From a virus, in IMG/VR virus record IMGVR_UViG_3300042197_002234, positions 62,001 through 126,000 of that record: a stretch of DNA of 64,000 bases; one strand, given 5' to 3'. A program made the translations under genes and the position numbers. Under the pieces are notes generated by a model. It did no database searches. It was not told where the DNA came from and saw only the letters and a list, made by a program, of their open reading frames with translations. Below, piece after piece: positions 53,203-60,104 of this stretch (position 1 is the first letter of the stretch; every line of letters begins with the position of its first letter).

Positions 53203-53952
53203 TTAATATTTTGTACCGCAGTGAGGACAGAATTTATGAGAATCTTTTTTTCTCTTTGTACCACATTCACCACAATATACTTTTAAATCTTTAGATTCAT
53301 AAGGTTTTTGAGAATTAGGTAATATTTTCCATTCTGAAACCACACTTGACCATGTATCAAATTTCATATTTACATATGAAAATTCTTGGTCACTTTTACC
53401 CCCCATCTCAATACGTCCAGTTTCAATTGATTTCACGTTTGAACTGTATTTACAAGACACTTCTGAAGTGTAGTTTGAATTAGTCATTCCTAAACCATTT
53501 GTGGTGAATGTTGGATTATAATACCTTTTATTAGATGAGTCACCTAACCAGTCGTTATAAACCCAGTCAGTAGACCAATTACCACCATAAGATATTTTAG
53601 GTAATGCTTCGTTATAAAACTCAATTCTAACGTCTCCGTTATTTTGAATTGCTTCCATAACTTCCCTTGAATTGGAATCGACTTCATATGTGTCGAATTT
53701 AAATTTACGGGACTCATCCAAATACCTCTCAAGAAATACTCGTTGACCTGGTTTAAGAACAATACCTCCACCTGAGATATAGGTTCCGTTAATTTTTATT
53801 TTAGATAAAACCGTTGTTTTTGTCGGGTTGAATAACTCAATTTCGAATTCATCCCCATTGTTAAGATAGACATTTTGTCCAAATTGTTTAAGACGTTGTT
53901 TGTCTTTTGTGATAAACGCACATGGCGTTGATTGTTTTGTTTGATAATACAT
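53203..53952 (-). CDS. beta-rich protein with C-terminal zinc ribbon, 249 aa
   Basis: The N-terminal 110 residues (LNNGDEFEIELFNPTKTTVLSKIKINGTYI, LKPGQRVFLERYLDES) form a probable beta-sandwich similar to uncharacterised prophage proteins. The C-terminus LKVYCGECGTKRKKDSHKFCPHCGTKY is a clear zinc ribbon (C-x2-C, C-x2-C). It has a structured leader of about 110 nt and its own terminator, so it is an independent unit. Confidence 0.65.
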   Translation of the reverse strand: MYYQTKQSTPCAFITKDKQRLKQFGQNVYLNNGDEFEIELFNPTKTTVLSKIKINGTYISGGGIVLKPGQRVFLERYLDESRKFKFDTYEVDSNSREVMEAIQNNGDVRIEFYNEALPKISYGGNWSTDWVYNDWLGDSSNKRYYNPTFTTNGLGMTNSNYTSEVSCKYSSNVKSIETGRIEMGGKSDQEFSYVNMKFDTWSSVVSEWKILPNSQKPYESKDLKVYCGECGTKRKKDSHKFCPHCGTKY

Positions 53953-53959
53953 TTTTTCC

Positions 53960-54065
53960 TTATTTTAATTTTTATGTTTATTGAACCCCACTTCGTTGGT
54001 AGTTAGCCAACTCAACTGTTACAAGAACAGGTGGACCTCATCAACAAGGTTTCAAGGATAAATAT
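53960..54065 (-). promoter_or_regulatory. structured 5' leader of zinc-ribbon gene
   Basis: The non-coding leader contains hairpin GTTGG/CCAAC (rc of 53995-54016) and further complementary segments (ACCTTGTTGATGAGGT; CTGTTCTTGTAACAG). TATATTTA near 54060 could be the -7 box. It may be a regulatory leader; no known riboswitch was recognised. Confidence 0.45.
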
Positions 54066-54096
54066 AGTAGTATCTGTTTTTTTTGTAAATGTTTTT

Positions 54097-54939
54097 TTAA
54101 TTTGTAGTACAATTAACAAATTCGTATCCATTACTTGTTTTTCTCCAAACAATAAATACAAGTTCAATTTTACTCAAATCCCAATTGGAATTATAATCAA
54201 TAACACGGGACCAATGGTACACCTCACCACTTGACAAATTGTTAAAAATTTCTTCACCGAAAGCTCCTGATGTGGTTGCGGATTTAGCCAATACGTGGTG
54301 ATGAATGTGGGGATTTTGAGAACTACCATTTTGAGATGCCGTAATCTCTTTATGTAAAAATAATGCAGACATGGTATATACACCTGATAAATTTTCAAAG
54401 GATTTAATATACACATTAACATTTAATTTACCAGCGTTTTTACCCGCACCTTGGGTTATGTGACTACCAATAGATAATTTTGGCGTTTGACTATTTTTAT
54501 TTGTTATTTCACCTGGTATTCCTGAAGTACTTGTACCTACAAAATTGTCATTGACAAAGAAATTAGGCGTGCCTGTATACTGCCATTTTGTAGAAAATTC
54601 ATCAACCAAAGGACCGTTGTCAGGTGTGGTTAACCCATCGTTAATTTGTAAAGACATTGCCAACACATTACCTTTATGGTTGTTATATAATTCCTCAAAT
54701 CTAGTGACACCCCATCCACCACAAGGACCACACCAAGTTGCGGTAAATTTACCAAAAATGGAGTTTTGTGTACTATCAACATACACACAAGACCCGTCAT
54801 TTATAATCGCATTTGGGTTATAATTAACCGATTTTGAATCGGTGCATCCTTTAATTGCCGAATCATCATCAACCAATAATGTTGGTTCTTGACAACTAGC
54901 CAATATAAAGAATAATAAAAATAATAAGTAGTTTTTCAT
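54097..54939 (-). CDS. lipoprotein with thioredoxin-like fold, Omp28-like
   Basis: Lipoprotein signal MKNYLLFLLFFILASCQEP (lipobox ASC). A calcium-binding-type segment GCTDSKSVNYNPNAIINDGSCVY, typical of Bacteroidota surface proteins, follows. Then GKFTATWCGPCGGWGVTRFEEL is a thioredoxin active site (C-x2-C). The rest is beta-rich. This is a host-like envelope gene, possibly acquired, that could modify envelope disulfides or block other phages. Confidence 0.75.
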   Translation of the reverse strand: MKNYLLFLLFFILASCQEPTLLVDDDSAIKGCTDSKSVNYNPNAIINDGSCVYVDSTQNSIFGKFTATWCGPCGGWGVTRFEELYNNHKGNVLAMSLQINDGLTTPDNGPLVDEFSTKWQYTGTPNFFVNDNFVGTSTSGIPGEITNKNSQTPKLSIGSHITQGAGKNAGKLNVNVYIKSFENLSGVYTMSALFLHKEITASQNGSSQNPHIHHHVLAKSATTSGAFGEEIFNNLSSGEVYHWSRVIDYNSNWDLSKIELVFIVWRKTSNGYEFVNCTTN

Positions 54940-55006
54940 AATTAATTTTGAAATATTGTATAGATTATATATACATAAATATAATAATTTTTACTTTAAT
55001 TTAAAG

Positions 55007-55504
55007 TTATTTTATTTCAAACGCACAACGGACAACACGACGTTTTTTAATTGCATCTTCAGTGTTACCAATAACAACACCATCTTTAATGGTAAAAGCG
55101 TGACCACGAACAAGAATGAAAAAAGTACCTTTAGGATTTTGTTTTATAAAAGTACCAACGGTCATTTCACGTTTAATTTTTTGACCTTTAACTTTAACTT
55201 CATAAACCAAAGAATTTGCCATCCAATTATTAGTACGATTACCAACTGTATACACACGTTTACCGTTAACTTCAGTATTATTGTCAGACATATTAACCAA
55301 TTTTGATGAGGTCATAAACGTACCTTTTCTTGGTTTTCTTTTAAAATGTTCGGCAACATATTGGTGAGCAAAATCATAGTCAACTTCAAATGACGAGGCA
55401 AAAGCTCTAACAACACAATCATTTGTTTCACCTTTAGCGATTGAGGATTCAAAATATCCTTTAATAGCTTCGTATCTGTTGCAATATGGGAGTCTGTCAT
55501 TCAT
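55007..55504 (-). CDS. papain-like peptidase candidate, 165 aa
   Basis: True start is ATG 55504 (MNDRLPYCNRYEAIKGYF); the longer frame runs back into the tRNA. GETNDCVVRAFASSF near residue 26 offers the nucleophile Cys, and FFILVRGHAFTIKDGVVIGN near 129 the His and acidic partner, in the order of papain-like folds. TATCTTTG ends 5 nt before the ATG, so it is probably leaderless. Substrate unknown. Confidence 0.6.
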   Translation of the reverse strand: MNDRLPYCNRYEAIKGYFESSIAKGETNDCVVRAFASSFEVDYDFAHQYVAEHFKRKPRKGTFMTSSKLVNMSDNNTEVNGKRVYTVGNRTNNWMANSLVYEVKVKGQKIKREMTVGTFIKQNPKGTFFILVRGHAFTIKDGVVIGNTEDAIKKRRVVRCAFEIK

Positions 55505-55555
55505 AATACAAAGATACAAAAAAAATCTGAACCAAAAAAATATTGGTAAAAAAAG

Positions 55556-55629
55556 TGGACCCTGCAGGGCTTGAACCTGCGACCCCTGCATTATGAGTGC
55601 AACGCTCTAACCATCTGAGCTAAGAGTCC
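55556..55629 (-). tRNA. tRNA-Met (CAT)
   Basis: Acceptor GGACTCT/AGGGTCC, D arm GCTCAGATGGTTAGAGC, anticodon loop CTCATAA, T loop TTCAAGC. CCA is not encoded. Could be elongator Met or, if modified, Ile2. Confidence 0.9.
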
Positions 55630-55630
55630 T

Positions 55631-55819
55631 AAAAATAAAAAATGATGTGGGGTATTCCTATTTAGTTTAAATTAACCAGTAGTCTGTTAATGTACACTTG
55701 TTGGTTTTACATCCCCACACCAATAACACACTCATAAGCATTCTACTTCCAGCTCCGAGAAATCGTATCTAACTTAGCCCATCTCACCGCTGTATGGGTA
55801 CTTAAGTTTATGTGTTTTG
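55631..55819 (-). other. structured spacer between tRNAs
   Basis: No ORF or tRNA. Minus-sense stems include AACTTA...TAAGTT enclosing CCCAT/ATGGG, and GTGGGG...CCCCAC. Probably transcribed with the tRNAs. Confidence 0.5.
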
Positions 55820-55891
55820 TAGCCCCTACGGGAATCGAACCCGTCTTTTTAGGATGAAAACCTAATGTCCTAACCGATAGACGAAAGGGCC
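55820..55891 (-). tRNA. tRNA-Glu (TTC)
   Basis: Acceptor GGCCCTT/AGGGGCT, anticodon stem TTAGG/CCTAA with loop TTTTCAT, T arm ACGGG-TTCGATT-CCCGT. Confidence 0.9.
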
Positions 55892-56430
55892 ATAAATAAA
55901 AGGTGTTGAATCATCCCTACGCCATTATAGGAACACCTTTTGTTTTAATATTTGGCGAATTAATATTCCTACCTATATTCCCAAGATTCGTCAGAACATA
56001 GTAACCATCCAAGGTAGGCCTATACTATTACACTCCGTCCATATTTACTCACCTAATCAGATTAGTCATAGGTTTTTCAGATACAGCGTTCAGTGCTACC
56101 CTCAGGACATCTTCACCCTACCCCATAGTTACGTGGTGGTCTCACTCGGAAGAAGAGTGTGTATTGTAGAATTGTCCAGTATTTCTACAACTTGTGGATT
56201 GTATTATGACTAATTAAAGCCCCTAACCCCCTTAATCCATAATGGGGAACTCTTGTTTTAAAGATTCCAACATACCTGAAAGAACTTCCCCTTCTCAGTG
56301 AACACCGTTTATAAGGTGTTATATGTTTTTCACTTTGTGTGTATCTATCCCCCATAGCCCCAAAGACTTCTAGTCGGGGTTCACACACCATAACAGTCGA
56401 GTACTACTGTTAATCGTGGGGTCATTTGCT
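55892..56430 (-). other. 540-nt gene-free structured RNA region
   Basis: No supported ORF. Just before tRNA-Glu, AAAAGGTGTT pairs with AACACCTTTT (55898-55941). Further minus-sense pairings are GTGTG...CACAC near 56340-56390, CACC/GGTG near 56295 and GGGGAA...TTCCCC near 56235-56285. Base composition is like the giant RNA, unlike the genes. Candidate second large ncRNA or processed spacer. Confidence 0.5.
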
Positions 56431-56435
56431 GATTA

Positions 56436-56520
56436 AAGGGAATCGAACCCAATCCTCCGACCCCGTTTACCCCTATGAGGGGGCCACTAGGGTCAGTATG
56501 CCCATTACATCATAACCAAT
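56436..56520 (-). other. tRNA-like element with extended anticodon domain
   Basis: A T-arm-like segment TTGGG-TTCGATT-CCCTT is present, but the middle has GACCC/GGGTC (56459-56494) enclosing a second hairpin CCCC-TCATA-GGGG (56470-56482). Acceptor pairing is poor. Not called a tRNA. Confidence 0.4.
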
Positions 56521-56568
56521 CGTCAGTTTCGAACCTGACAGTTCAAGGTTAATTACTCCTTGAGTTTG

Positions 56569-56646
56569 TTGCGATTTGTGGACTCGAACCACACAGGGGG
56601 TGCGACCCAACTCGGTTCATGAGACCGACCTTACACCTGTATCGCA
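56569..56646 (-). tRNA. atypical tRNA (CAT), D arm reduced
   Basis: Acceptor TGCGATA/ATCGCA, anticodon stem TCGGT/ACCGA with loop CTCATGA, variable arm GGGT-CGC-ACCC and T arm TGTGG-TTCGAGT-CCACA are clear. Only about 11 nt separate the acceptor from the anticodon stem, so no normal D arm fits. It may be a tRNA-like decoy or a derived Met/Ile tRNA. Confidence 0.5.
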
Positions 56647-56651
56647 GTTTT

Positions 56652-56736
56652 TGGTACTCGGAGCGGGACTCGAACCCGCACGGACAATGTCCAGCAGATT
56701 TTAAGTCTGCCTTGGCTACCTTTACAACACCCGAGC
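56652..56736 (-). tRNA. tRNA-Leu (TAA)
   Basis: Class II: acceptor GCTCGGG/TCCGAGT, anticodon stem GCAGA/TCTGC with loop CTTAAAA, long variable arm TGGACATTGTCCG, T arm GCGGG-TTCGAGT-CCCGC; CCA appears encoded. Confidence 0.9.
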
Positions 56737-56743
56737 GTTTATT

Positions 56744-56787
56744 TCAAAGAACACTACAAAGATAAAGAACAAATTTCATATGAACAA
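56744..56787 (-). promoter_or_regulatory. promoter and boxA of tRNA cluster A
   Basis: TTG (rc of 56785-56787), 20 nt, TATCTTTG (rc of 56757-56764), then boxA GTTCTTTGA (rc of 56744-56752), 8 nt before tRNA-Leu. Confidence 0.8.
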
Positions 56788-56808
56788 TACCTTTATAATT
56801 TTTTTTTG

Positions 56809-56912
56809 TCCACTCTGTTGGATTCGAACCAACTTACTCACTCTATATTCGGATACTGCAGTATCAGGCGATATAGAGGTCATCGTGTTTTACCACATAA
56901 CACTAAGAGTGA
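56809..56912 (-). other. tRNA-like RNA with long anticodon arm, 104 nt
   Basis: Acceptor TCACTCT/AGAGTGG (7 bp), D arm GTGT...AACAC and T arm GTTGG-TTCGAAT-CCAAC are canonical. The anticodon arm is replaced by an 8-bp stem CTCTATAT/ATATAGAG (56841-56878) carrying an inner palindromic hairpin GATACTGCAGTATC (56852-56865). No standard 7-nt anticodon loop is present. Confidence 0.65.
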
Positions 56913-56917
56913 ATTTG

Positions 56918-56991
56918 TAGTCGGGGTGGGAATTGAACCCACGACCTTGATGATATAAGCATCCTGCTCTCGACCCCTGAGCTACCCGACC
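56918..56991 (-). tRNA. tRNA-Ile (TAT)
   Basis: Acceptor GGTCGGG/CCCGACT, D arm AGCTCAGGGGTCGAGAGC, anticodon loop CTTATAT on stem GATG/CATC, T loop TTCAATT. Reads AUA, a common codon in this AT-rich genome. Confidence 0.85.
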
Positions 56992-57207
56992 AAATGCCCC
57001 CACCCTGAGATTCCAGGTGAGTAGATATATCGGTTTTCTTTCTTTCAATAAACCTGTGGGTCTTACCCTCTTAAAATTAGTCAACACTACTGGGAGGGAT
57101 TGTGTCGGTTCCCTTTGTTCCCACGATGTCCCACTCGCGCCGTAGACATTCTGCGGAATCATTCTTAAAGTCTTGATTCGAAGACTCTGAGTATCTCTTA
57201 CTCATTG
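56992..57207 (-). other. 216-nt spacer without gene
   Basis: No tRNA or convincing ORF. Balanced base composition suggests transcribed RNA, but I see no dominant closing stem. Confidence 0.4.
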
Positions 57208-57279
57208 AGCTTCCACCCAGGGTCGAACTGGGGACTACTGATTACAAGTCAGTTATTTTACCTGCTAAACTACAGAAGC
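57208..57279 (-). tRNA. tRNA-Thr (TGT)
   Basis: Acceptor GCTTCTG/TGGAAGC, anticodon stem ACTGA/TCAGT with loop CTTGTAA, T arm CCCAG-TTCGACC-CTGGG. Confidence 0.9.
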
Positions 57280-57442
57280 TTATTTATCGTATCTCCGATG
57301 GGAATCGAACCCACCTTGTAAATTACTTGTCAATTGCTCTGACTTATCTCTACAAACTAGTATAAGTAGTGTTAGGCCAATTAACCATCATTTACCCACT
57401 CACTGTTTTTGGTGCGACCTCAACAGATACGGAGATGTTTTG
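57280..57442 (-). other. spacer with isolated T-arm-like segment
   Basis: GTGGG-TTCGATT-CCCAT (near 57300-57316) followed by CGGAGATA looks like a tRNA 3' half, but no matching 5' half (TATCTCC) lies upstream. Probably a tRNA remnant. Confidence 0.4.
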
Positions 57443-57522
57443 TACCGAAGGAGAGACTCGAACTCTCACGCCATATGCAGATGCTTCTAAAACATCCGTG
57501 TCTACCATTCCACCACTTCGGC
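57443..57522 (-). tRNA. tRNA-Leu (TAG)
   Basis: Acceptor GCCGAAG/CTTCGGT, anticodon stem GATGT/GCATC with loop TTTAGAA, variable arm GCATATGGCG, T arm GAGAG-TTCGAGT-CTCTC. Confidence 0.88.
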
Positions 57523-57632
57523 AATTTGTGGGTAGGGTCCTCCCACATTAGACTTAAGGTTTCGGATTCTTTAAAGACAATTCCTAAATGTCAACCGCCC
57601 GCATGTCCTTCACCTTAAAGCGGGAGCCCCTT

Positions 57633-57709
57633 ATGGAGCGAGAGACGAGATTTGAACTCGCGACCCCAACCTTGGCAAGGTTGTGCTCTACCAACTGAGC
57701 TACTCCCGC
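57633..57709 (-). tRNA. tRNA-Gly (GCC)
   Basis: Acceptor GCGGGAG/CTCTCGC, D arm AGCTCAGTTGGTAGAGC, anticodon stem CAACC/GGTTG with loop TTGCCAA; CCA encoded. Confidence 0.92.
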
Positions 57710-57917
57710 AATTAAAAGAAACTTTCCTTCTACGCTCACCGTAGTTTTGGATTTTACTGATGGTTGGTTCCCCATCACCTGTTATGAGTGCACCATAGAG
57801 CAGGGTCCATCACAGAGTCCTTCGGGTCATGTACCTTCGTTATAGTTGCGACCTATTTGAAGCCGAAGTACCTTTCAACGGTGCTAATCCGTCTTCTGTA
57901 AGGAAAGGTTCTTTTTG
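57710..57917 (-). other. 208-nt spacer between two Gly tRNAs
   Basis: No T arm, no tRNA and no convincing ORF seen. GTTCTTT-like text is absent on the sense strand apart from GGTTCTTTTT on the opposite strand. Probably processed out of the cluster B transcript. Confidence 0.4.
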
Positions 57918-57990
57918 AGCAGGTGGAGGTAATCGAAACCTCATCTTCAGAGTGGAAATCTGACATAATATGCCATTATACGACACCTGC
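57918..57990 (-). tRNA. tRNA-Gly (TCC)
   Basis: Acceptor GCAGGTG/CACCTGC, anticodon stem TCAGA/TCTGA with loop TTTCCAC, T stem GAGGT/ACCTC with loop TTCGATT. Confidence 0.9.
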
Positions 57991-58085
57991 GTATTCGAGT
58001 CAGAGTAGTCACGGCCACCTCTGTTCCTTCTGACTCTTATTATAACCGTGGCAAAATGTGGCTCGACCCAAGTTATAATCATTAG

Positions 58086-58160
58086 TTGCGGGGGTAGGAT
58101 TCGAACCTACGTCATTCGGCTTATGAGACCGAGCTGGAACCAACTCCAGTCCACCCCGCC
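58086..58160 (-). tRNA. tRNA-fMet/Met (CAT), initiator-like
   Basis: The 5' GGCGGGG and 3' CCCCGCA leave position 1-72 unpaired, an initiator trait. Loop CTCATAA; T arm GTAGG-TTCGAAT-CCTAC. The anticodon stem lacks the three G:C pairs of E. coli tRNA-fMet, so the initiator call is tentative. Confidence 0.8.
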
Positions 58161-58165
58161 ATTTG

Positions 58166-58237
58166 CGGTCCGTGCGGGAGTCGAACCCGCCACACTGCCG
58201 TGACAGGGCAGCATTATAGCCGATTAACTAACGGACC
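58166..58237 (-). tRNA. tRNA-Asp (GTC)
   Basis: Acceptor GGTCCGT/ACGGACC, anticodon stem CTGCC/GGCAG with loop CTGTCAC, T arm GCGGG-TTCGACT-CCCGC. Confidence 0.92.
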
Positions 58238-58243
58238 TAATTG

Positions 58244-58318
58244 TGGAGACAGTGGGAATTGAACCCACCACACTTTCCTTGCAAGGGAAAATCGCCAAGC
58301 CTTGGTACATGTGTCCCC
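58244..58318 (-). tRNA. tRNA-Ala (TGC)
   Basis: Acceptor GGGGACA/TGTCTCC, anticodon stem TTTCC/GGAAA with loop CTTGCAA, T loop TTCAATT. The D region (CCAAGGCTTGG) is unusual for Ala. Confidence 0.75.
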
Positions 58319-58341
58319 ATTTTTTTTTCTTCACCAATATG

Positions 58342-58403
58342 TCAAAGAACCTTTATCTTTTTAACAACACTACAAAGTTACAAAAGAAATTTTAAAAAAA
58401 CAA
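58342..58403 (-). promoter_or_regulatory. promoter and boxA of tRNA cluster B
   Basis: TTG (rc of 58401-58403), 20 nt, TAACTTTG (rc of 58373-58380), boxA GTTCTTTGA (rc of 58342-58350) followed by CATATTGGT, the same string as in the cluster E leader. Confidence 0.8.
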
Positions 58404-58410
58404 CATCCTT

Positions 58411-58445
58411 GAAAAACAAAAAACCCACCTTTTTATGGGTGGGTT
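58411..58445 (-). terminator. intrinsic terminator ahead of cluster B
   Basis: Minus-sense AACCCACC, 8-nt loop, GGTGGGTT then T run. It ends the transcript carrying the 23-aa ORF. Confidence 0.85.
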
Positions 58446-58471
58446 TGGTATTTCATAGTGTTAGTTTAAAA

Positions 58472-58543
58472 TCATACCATACCCACCTGAGTCAATCCTA
58501 TTGCTTCAGTTGTGCCTAAAAGTATGATATCTAAATTTCTCAT
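58472..58543 (-). CDS. candidate micro-ORF, 23 aa
   Basis: ATGAGA... encodes MRNLDIILLGTTEAIGLTQV plus three residues, between the 58617 gene and a terminator. A comparable short ATGAGA ORF followed by a terminator precedes tRNA cluster E. Translation is unproven. Confidence 0.35.
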   Translation of the reverse strand: MRNLDIILLGTTEAIGLTQVGMV

Positions 58544-58616
58544 TTTTTGCGTTATTGTTTTTTCTTAAATATACCCATTTTTAAAAAAGTATCAATATTA
58601 AGTTTAAAAATACCGA

Positions 58617-58811
58617 TTATTTTTTTGCTTCGGTAATTTTTTCTTTAAACTCAAACCTAATTGTATCACCAACACTATACTTTCGATTGGTACCAATAAT
58701 ACCCGTTTCTAAATGATTTTCAGCGTTTTTTACCTCATAGGTATAGGTTCCGTTAACATCAATGTCACAACAAAGAACCAAAAAAAGTTTAATAATTACA
58801 ATCTCTTTCAT
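58617..58811 (-). CDS. small exported protein, 64 aa
   Basis: Start at 58811 (MKEIVIIKLFLVLCCDIDVNG): a short hydrophobic signal with Cys-Cys, likely a lipoprotein or secreted peptide. The mature part YTYEVKNAENHLETGIIG is beta-like. It begins 4 nt after the upstream stop. Function unknown. Confidence 0.55.
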   Translation of the reverse strand: MKEIVIIKLFLVLCCDIDVNGTYTYEVKNAENHLETGIIGTNRKYSVGDTIRFEFKEKITEAKK

Positions 58812-58815
58812 ATGA

Positions 58816-59283
58816 TTAATTTTTAGTAAATGATTTATCTGCCCAAGTTTTAGCACCCATACGCTCCCAAATTTGGATATCACACATTTCAGGGAAAGAA
58901 GTTCTCATGTCACCAACAGTCAACACTTCCAAGAACCCTTTGTCAATACCAAACCACTTTCCGCTCTTGGTGGTGTATACGTTCATCCAATGACCGTACT
59001 CATTTTTAACCTGAATGTTAACCAAGGCGTTTTTCTTGAATCCAGCGATTACGTTTTTAGGGTAATCAGTTGTGTCACTCATTGTAATGAAACCAGCCTT
59101 ACATTTTACTGCCACACGAAACTCATATTTTTTATCAGTGTCTTTAATGTGGTTTGACACCATTACGTTTATTAATTTGTCTTTGATTCGAGTTTTGAAT
59201 GAACCGAAGAATACATCTCCAGCCATTGTTCCTACAGTTTCTACGATAATTGAGCTTGGGGTGTTTGTGTTGGTATTTGTCAT
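58816..59283 (-). CDS. hypothetical protein, 155 aa
   Basis: ATG 59283 (MTNTNTNTPSSIIVETVG) follows a consensus promoter by about 20 nt. The protein is beta/alpha mixed (KYEFRVAVKCKAGFITM, NVYTTKSGKWFGIDKGFLEVL) with no recognised family. It is a promoter-proximal gene of a two-gene unit. Confidence 0.6.
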   Translation of the reverse strand: MTNTNTNTPSSIIVETVGTMAGDVFFGSFKTRIKDKLINVMVSNHIKDTDKKYEFRVAVKCKAGFITMSDTTDYPKNVIAGFKKNALVNIQVKNEYGHWMNVYTTKSGKWFGIDKGFLEVLTVGDMRTSFPEMCDIQIWERMGAKTWADKSFTKN

Positions 59284-59304
59284 ATTATTTCCGATTTTGT
59301 TATA

Positions 59305-59334
59305 CAAAGATACAACAAAATTTCAAACTACCAA
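59305..59334 (-). promoter_or_regulatory. host-type promoter TTG-N19-TATCTTTG
   Basis: TTG (rc of 59332-59334) and TATCTTTG (rc of 59305-59312) are 19 nt apart. Confidence 0.75.
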
Positions 59335-59342
59335 AACTTTTT

Positions 59343-59804
59343 TTAAAAAAGATAAGAATGTCTGTATTGTAATGGAATTGCTAACCCAAAACCCCAATAT
59401 TTTTCATTAGACACACTATAAGCAATTGCTATATCCCATTGATTTCTTTTTTGAGTTATCATCTTTAATGGGTGAAATTTAACCCAAACTTCAGGTTTTA
59501 TTTCTTTATTGGTATTTGGTAATGTATTGAATTTAATACCCGTACCGATAACTAATCCATTTTTTAAAACACCATAATTAATTCCAAATCTGTTTAAATA
59601 AGGGCTTGGATTCATTTGTCCTATCGGTGCTGAAACCATCCACATATTGTAACCTCCTCCCGCATGAATACCAAACCCTTTGGTGTCCAAGTTTTCCATA
59701 GATAACATAAAACTTTGTTCACCAGGAAAATATGTAATACCTGAGTACTGACCCCACACTTTTGACGTAAAAAATAACGTCAATATAAAAATTATTTTTT
59801 TCAT
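59343..59804 (-). CDS. exported outer-membrane-like protein, 153 aa
   Basis: Signal peptide MKKIIFILTLFFTSKVWGQ. The mature part alternates polar and hydrophobic residues (GFGIHAGGGYNMWMVSAPIG, NQWDIAIAYSVSNEKYWGFGLAIPL) like a small beta-barrel and ends in Phe. It starts 3 nt downstream of tRNA-Tyr on the same strand, so it may be expressed from the tRNA transcript. Confidence 0.65.
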   Translation of the reverse strand: MKKIIFILTLFFTSKVWGQYSGITYFPGEQSFMLSMENLDTKGFGIHAGGGYNMWMVSAPIGQMNPSPYLNRFGINYGVLKNGLVIGTGIKFNTLPNTNKEIKPEVWVKFHPLKMITQKRNQWDIAIAYSVSNEKYWGFGLAIPLQYRHSYLF

Positions 59805-59807
59805 TTG

Positions 59808-59893
59808 TGGAAGTGGTAGGATTCGAACCTACAAGTTTACCGCAAGGGACCTGTTTTACAGACAGGCGAGCACACCATTTGCTCAACACTTCC
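59808..59893 (-). tRNA. tRNA-Tyr (GTA)
   Basis: Class II: acceptor GGAAGTG/CACTTCC, anticodon stem CCTGT/ACAGG with loop CTGTAAA, variable arm CCCTTGCGGT, T loop TTCGAAT. Confidence 0.92.
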
Positions 59894-60104
59894 AAGTTAG
59901 GAAAGAGGAAGATGGTTCAGTGGACATCCTCTTTTACGATTGGCGTTACTCAGGTGTATATCTCCAAACTCCGATGATACCGACCGATATACACTCTCAT
60001 GTCATAGGTATCACCATTCCCCAATCAACCTATAATTTTAAACTAACACCATGACTCCTTTCGACCTTGCACGAGTCGTATCATTCAACTCTGTGTTAGT
60101 TTTG
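59894..60104 (-). other. 210-nt spacer between Tyr and Asn tRNAs
   Basis: No tRNA or ORF. Contains complementary AGAGGA...TCCTCT (59903-59934) and balanced composition; probably transcribed. Confidence 0.4.

Noticed and set aside
53975-54060. Hammerhead ribozyme in the leader (TTGATGAGG)
   Set aside because: The core needs CTGANGA and a GAAA strand; the C is T and no proper GAAA partner is positioned.
57291-57316. Functional tRNA ending in CCCATCGGAGATA
   Set aside because: No 5' acceptor strand or anticodon arm pairs with it; treated as a remnant.
57369-57618. Frames overlapping tRNA-Leu (TAG)
   Set aside because: They read through a well-formed tRNA; not credible genes.
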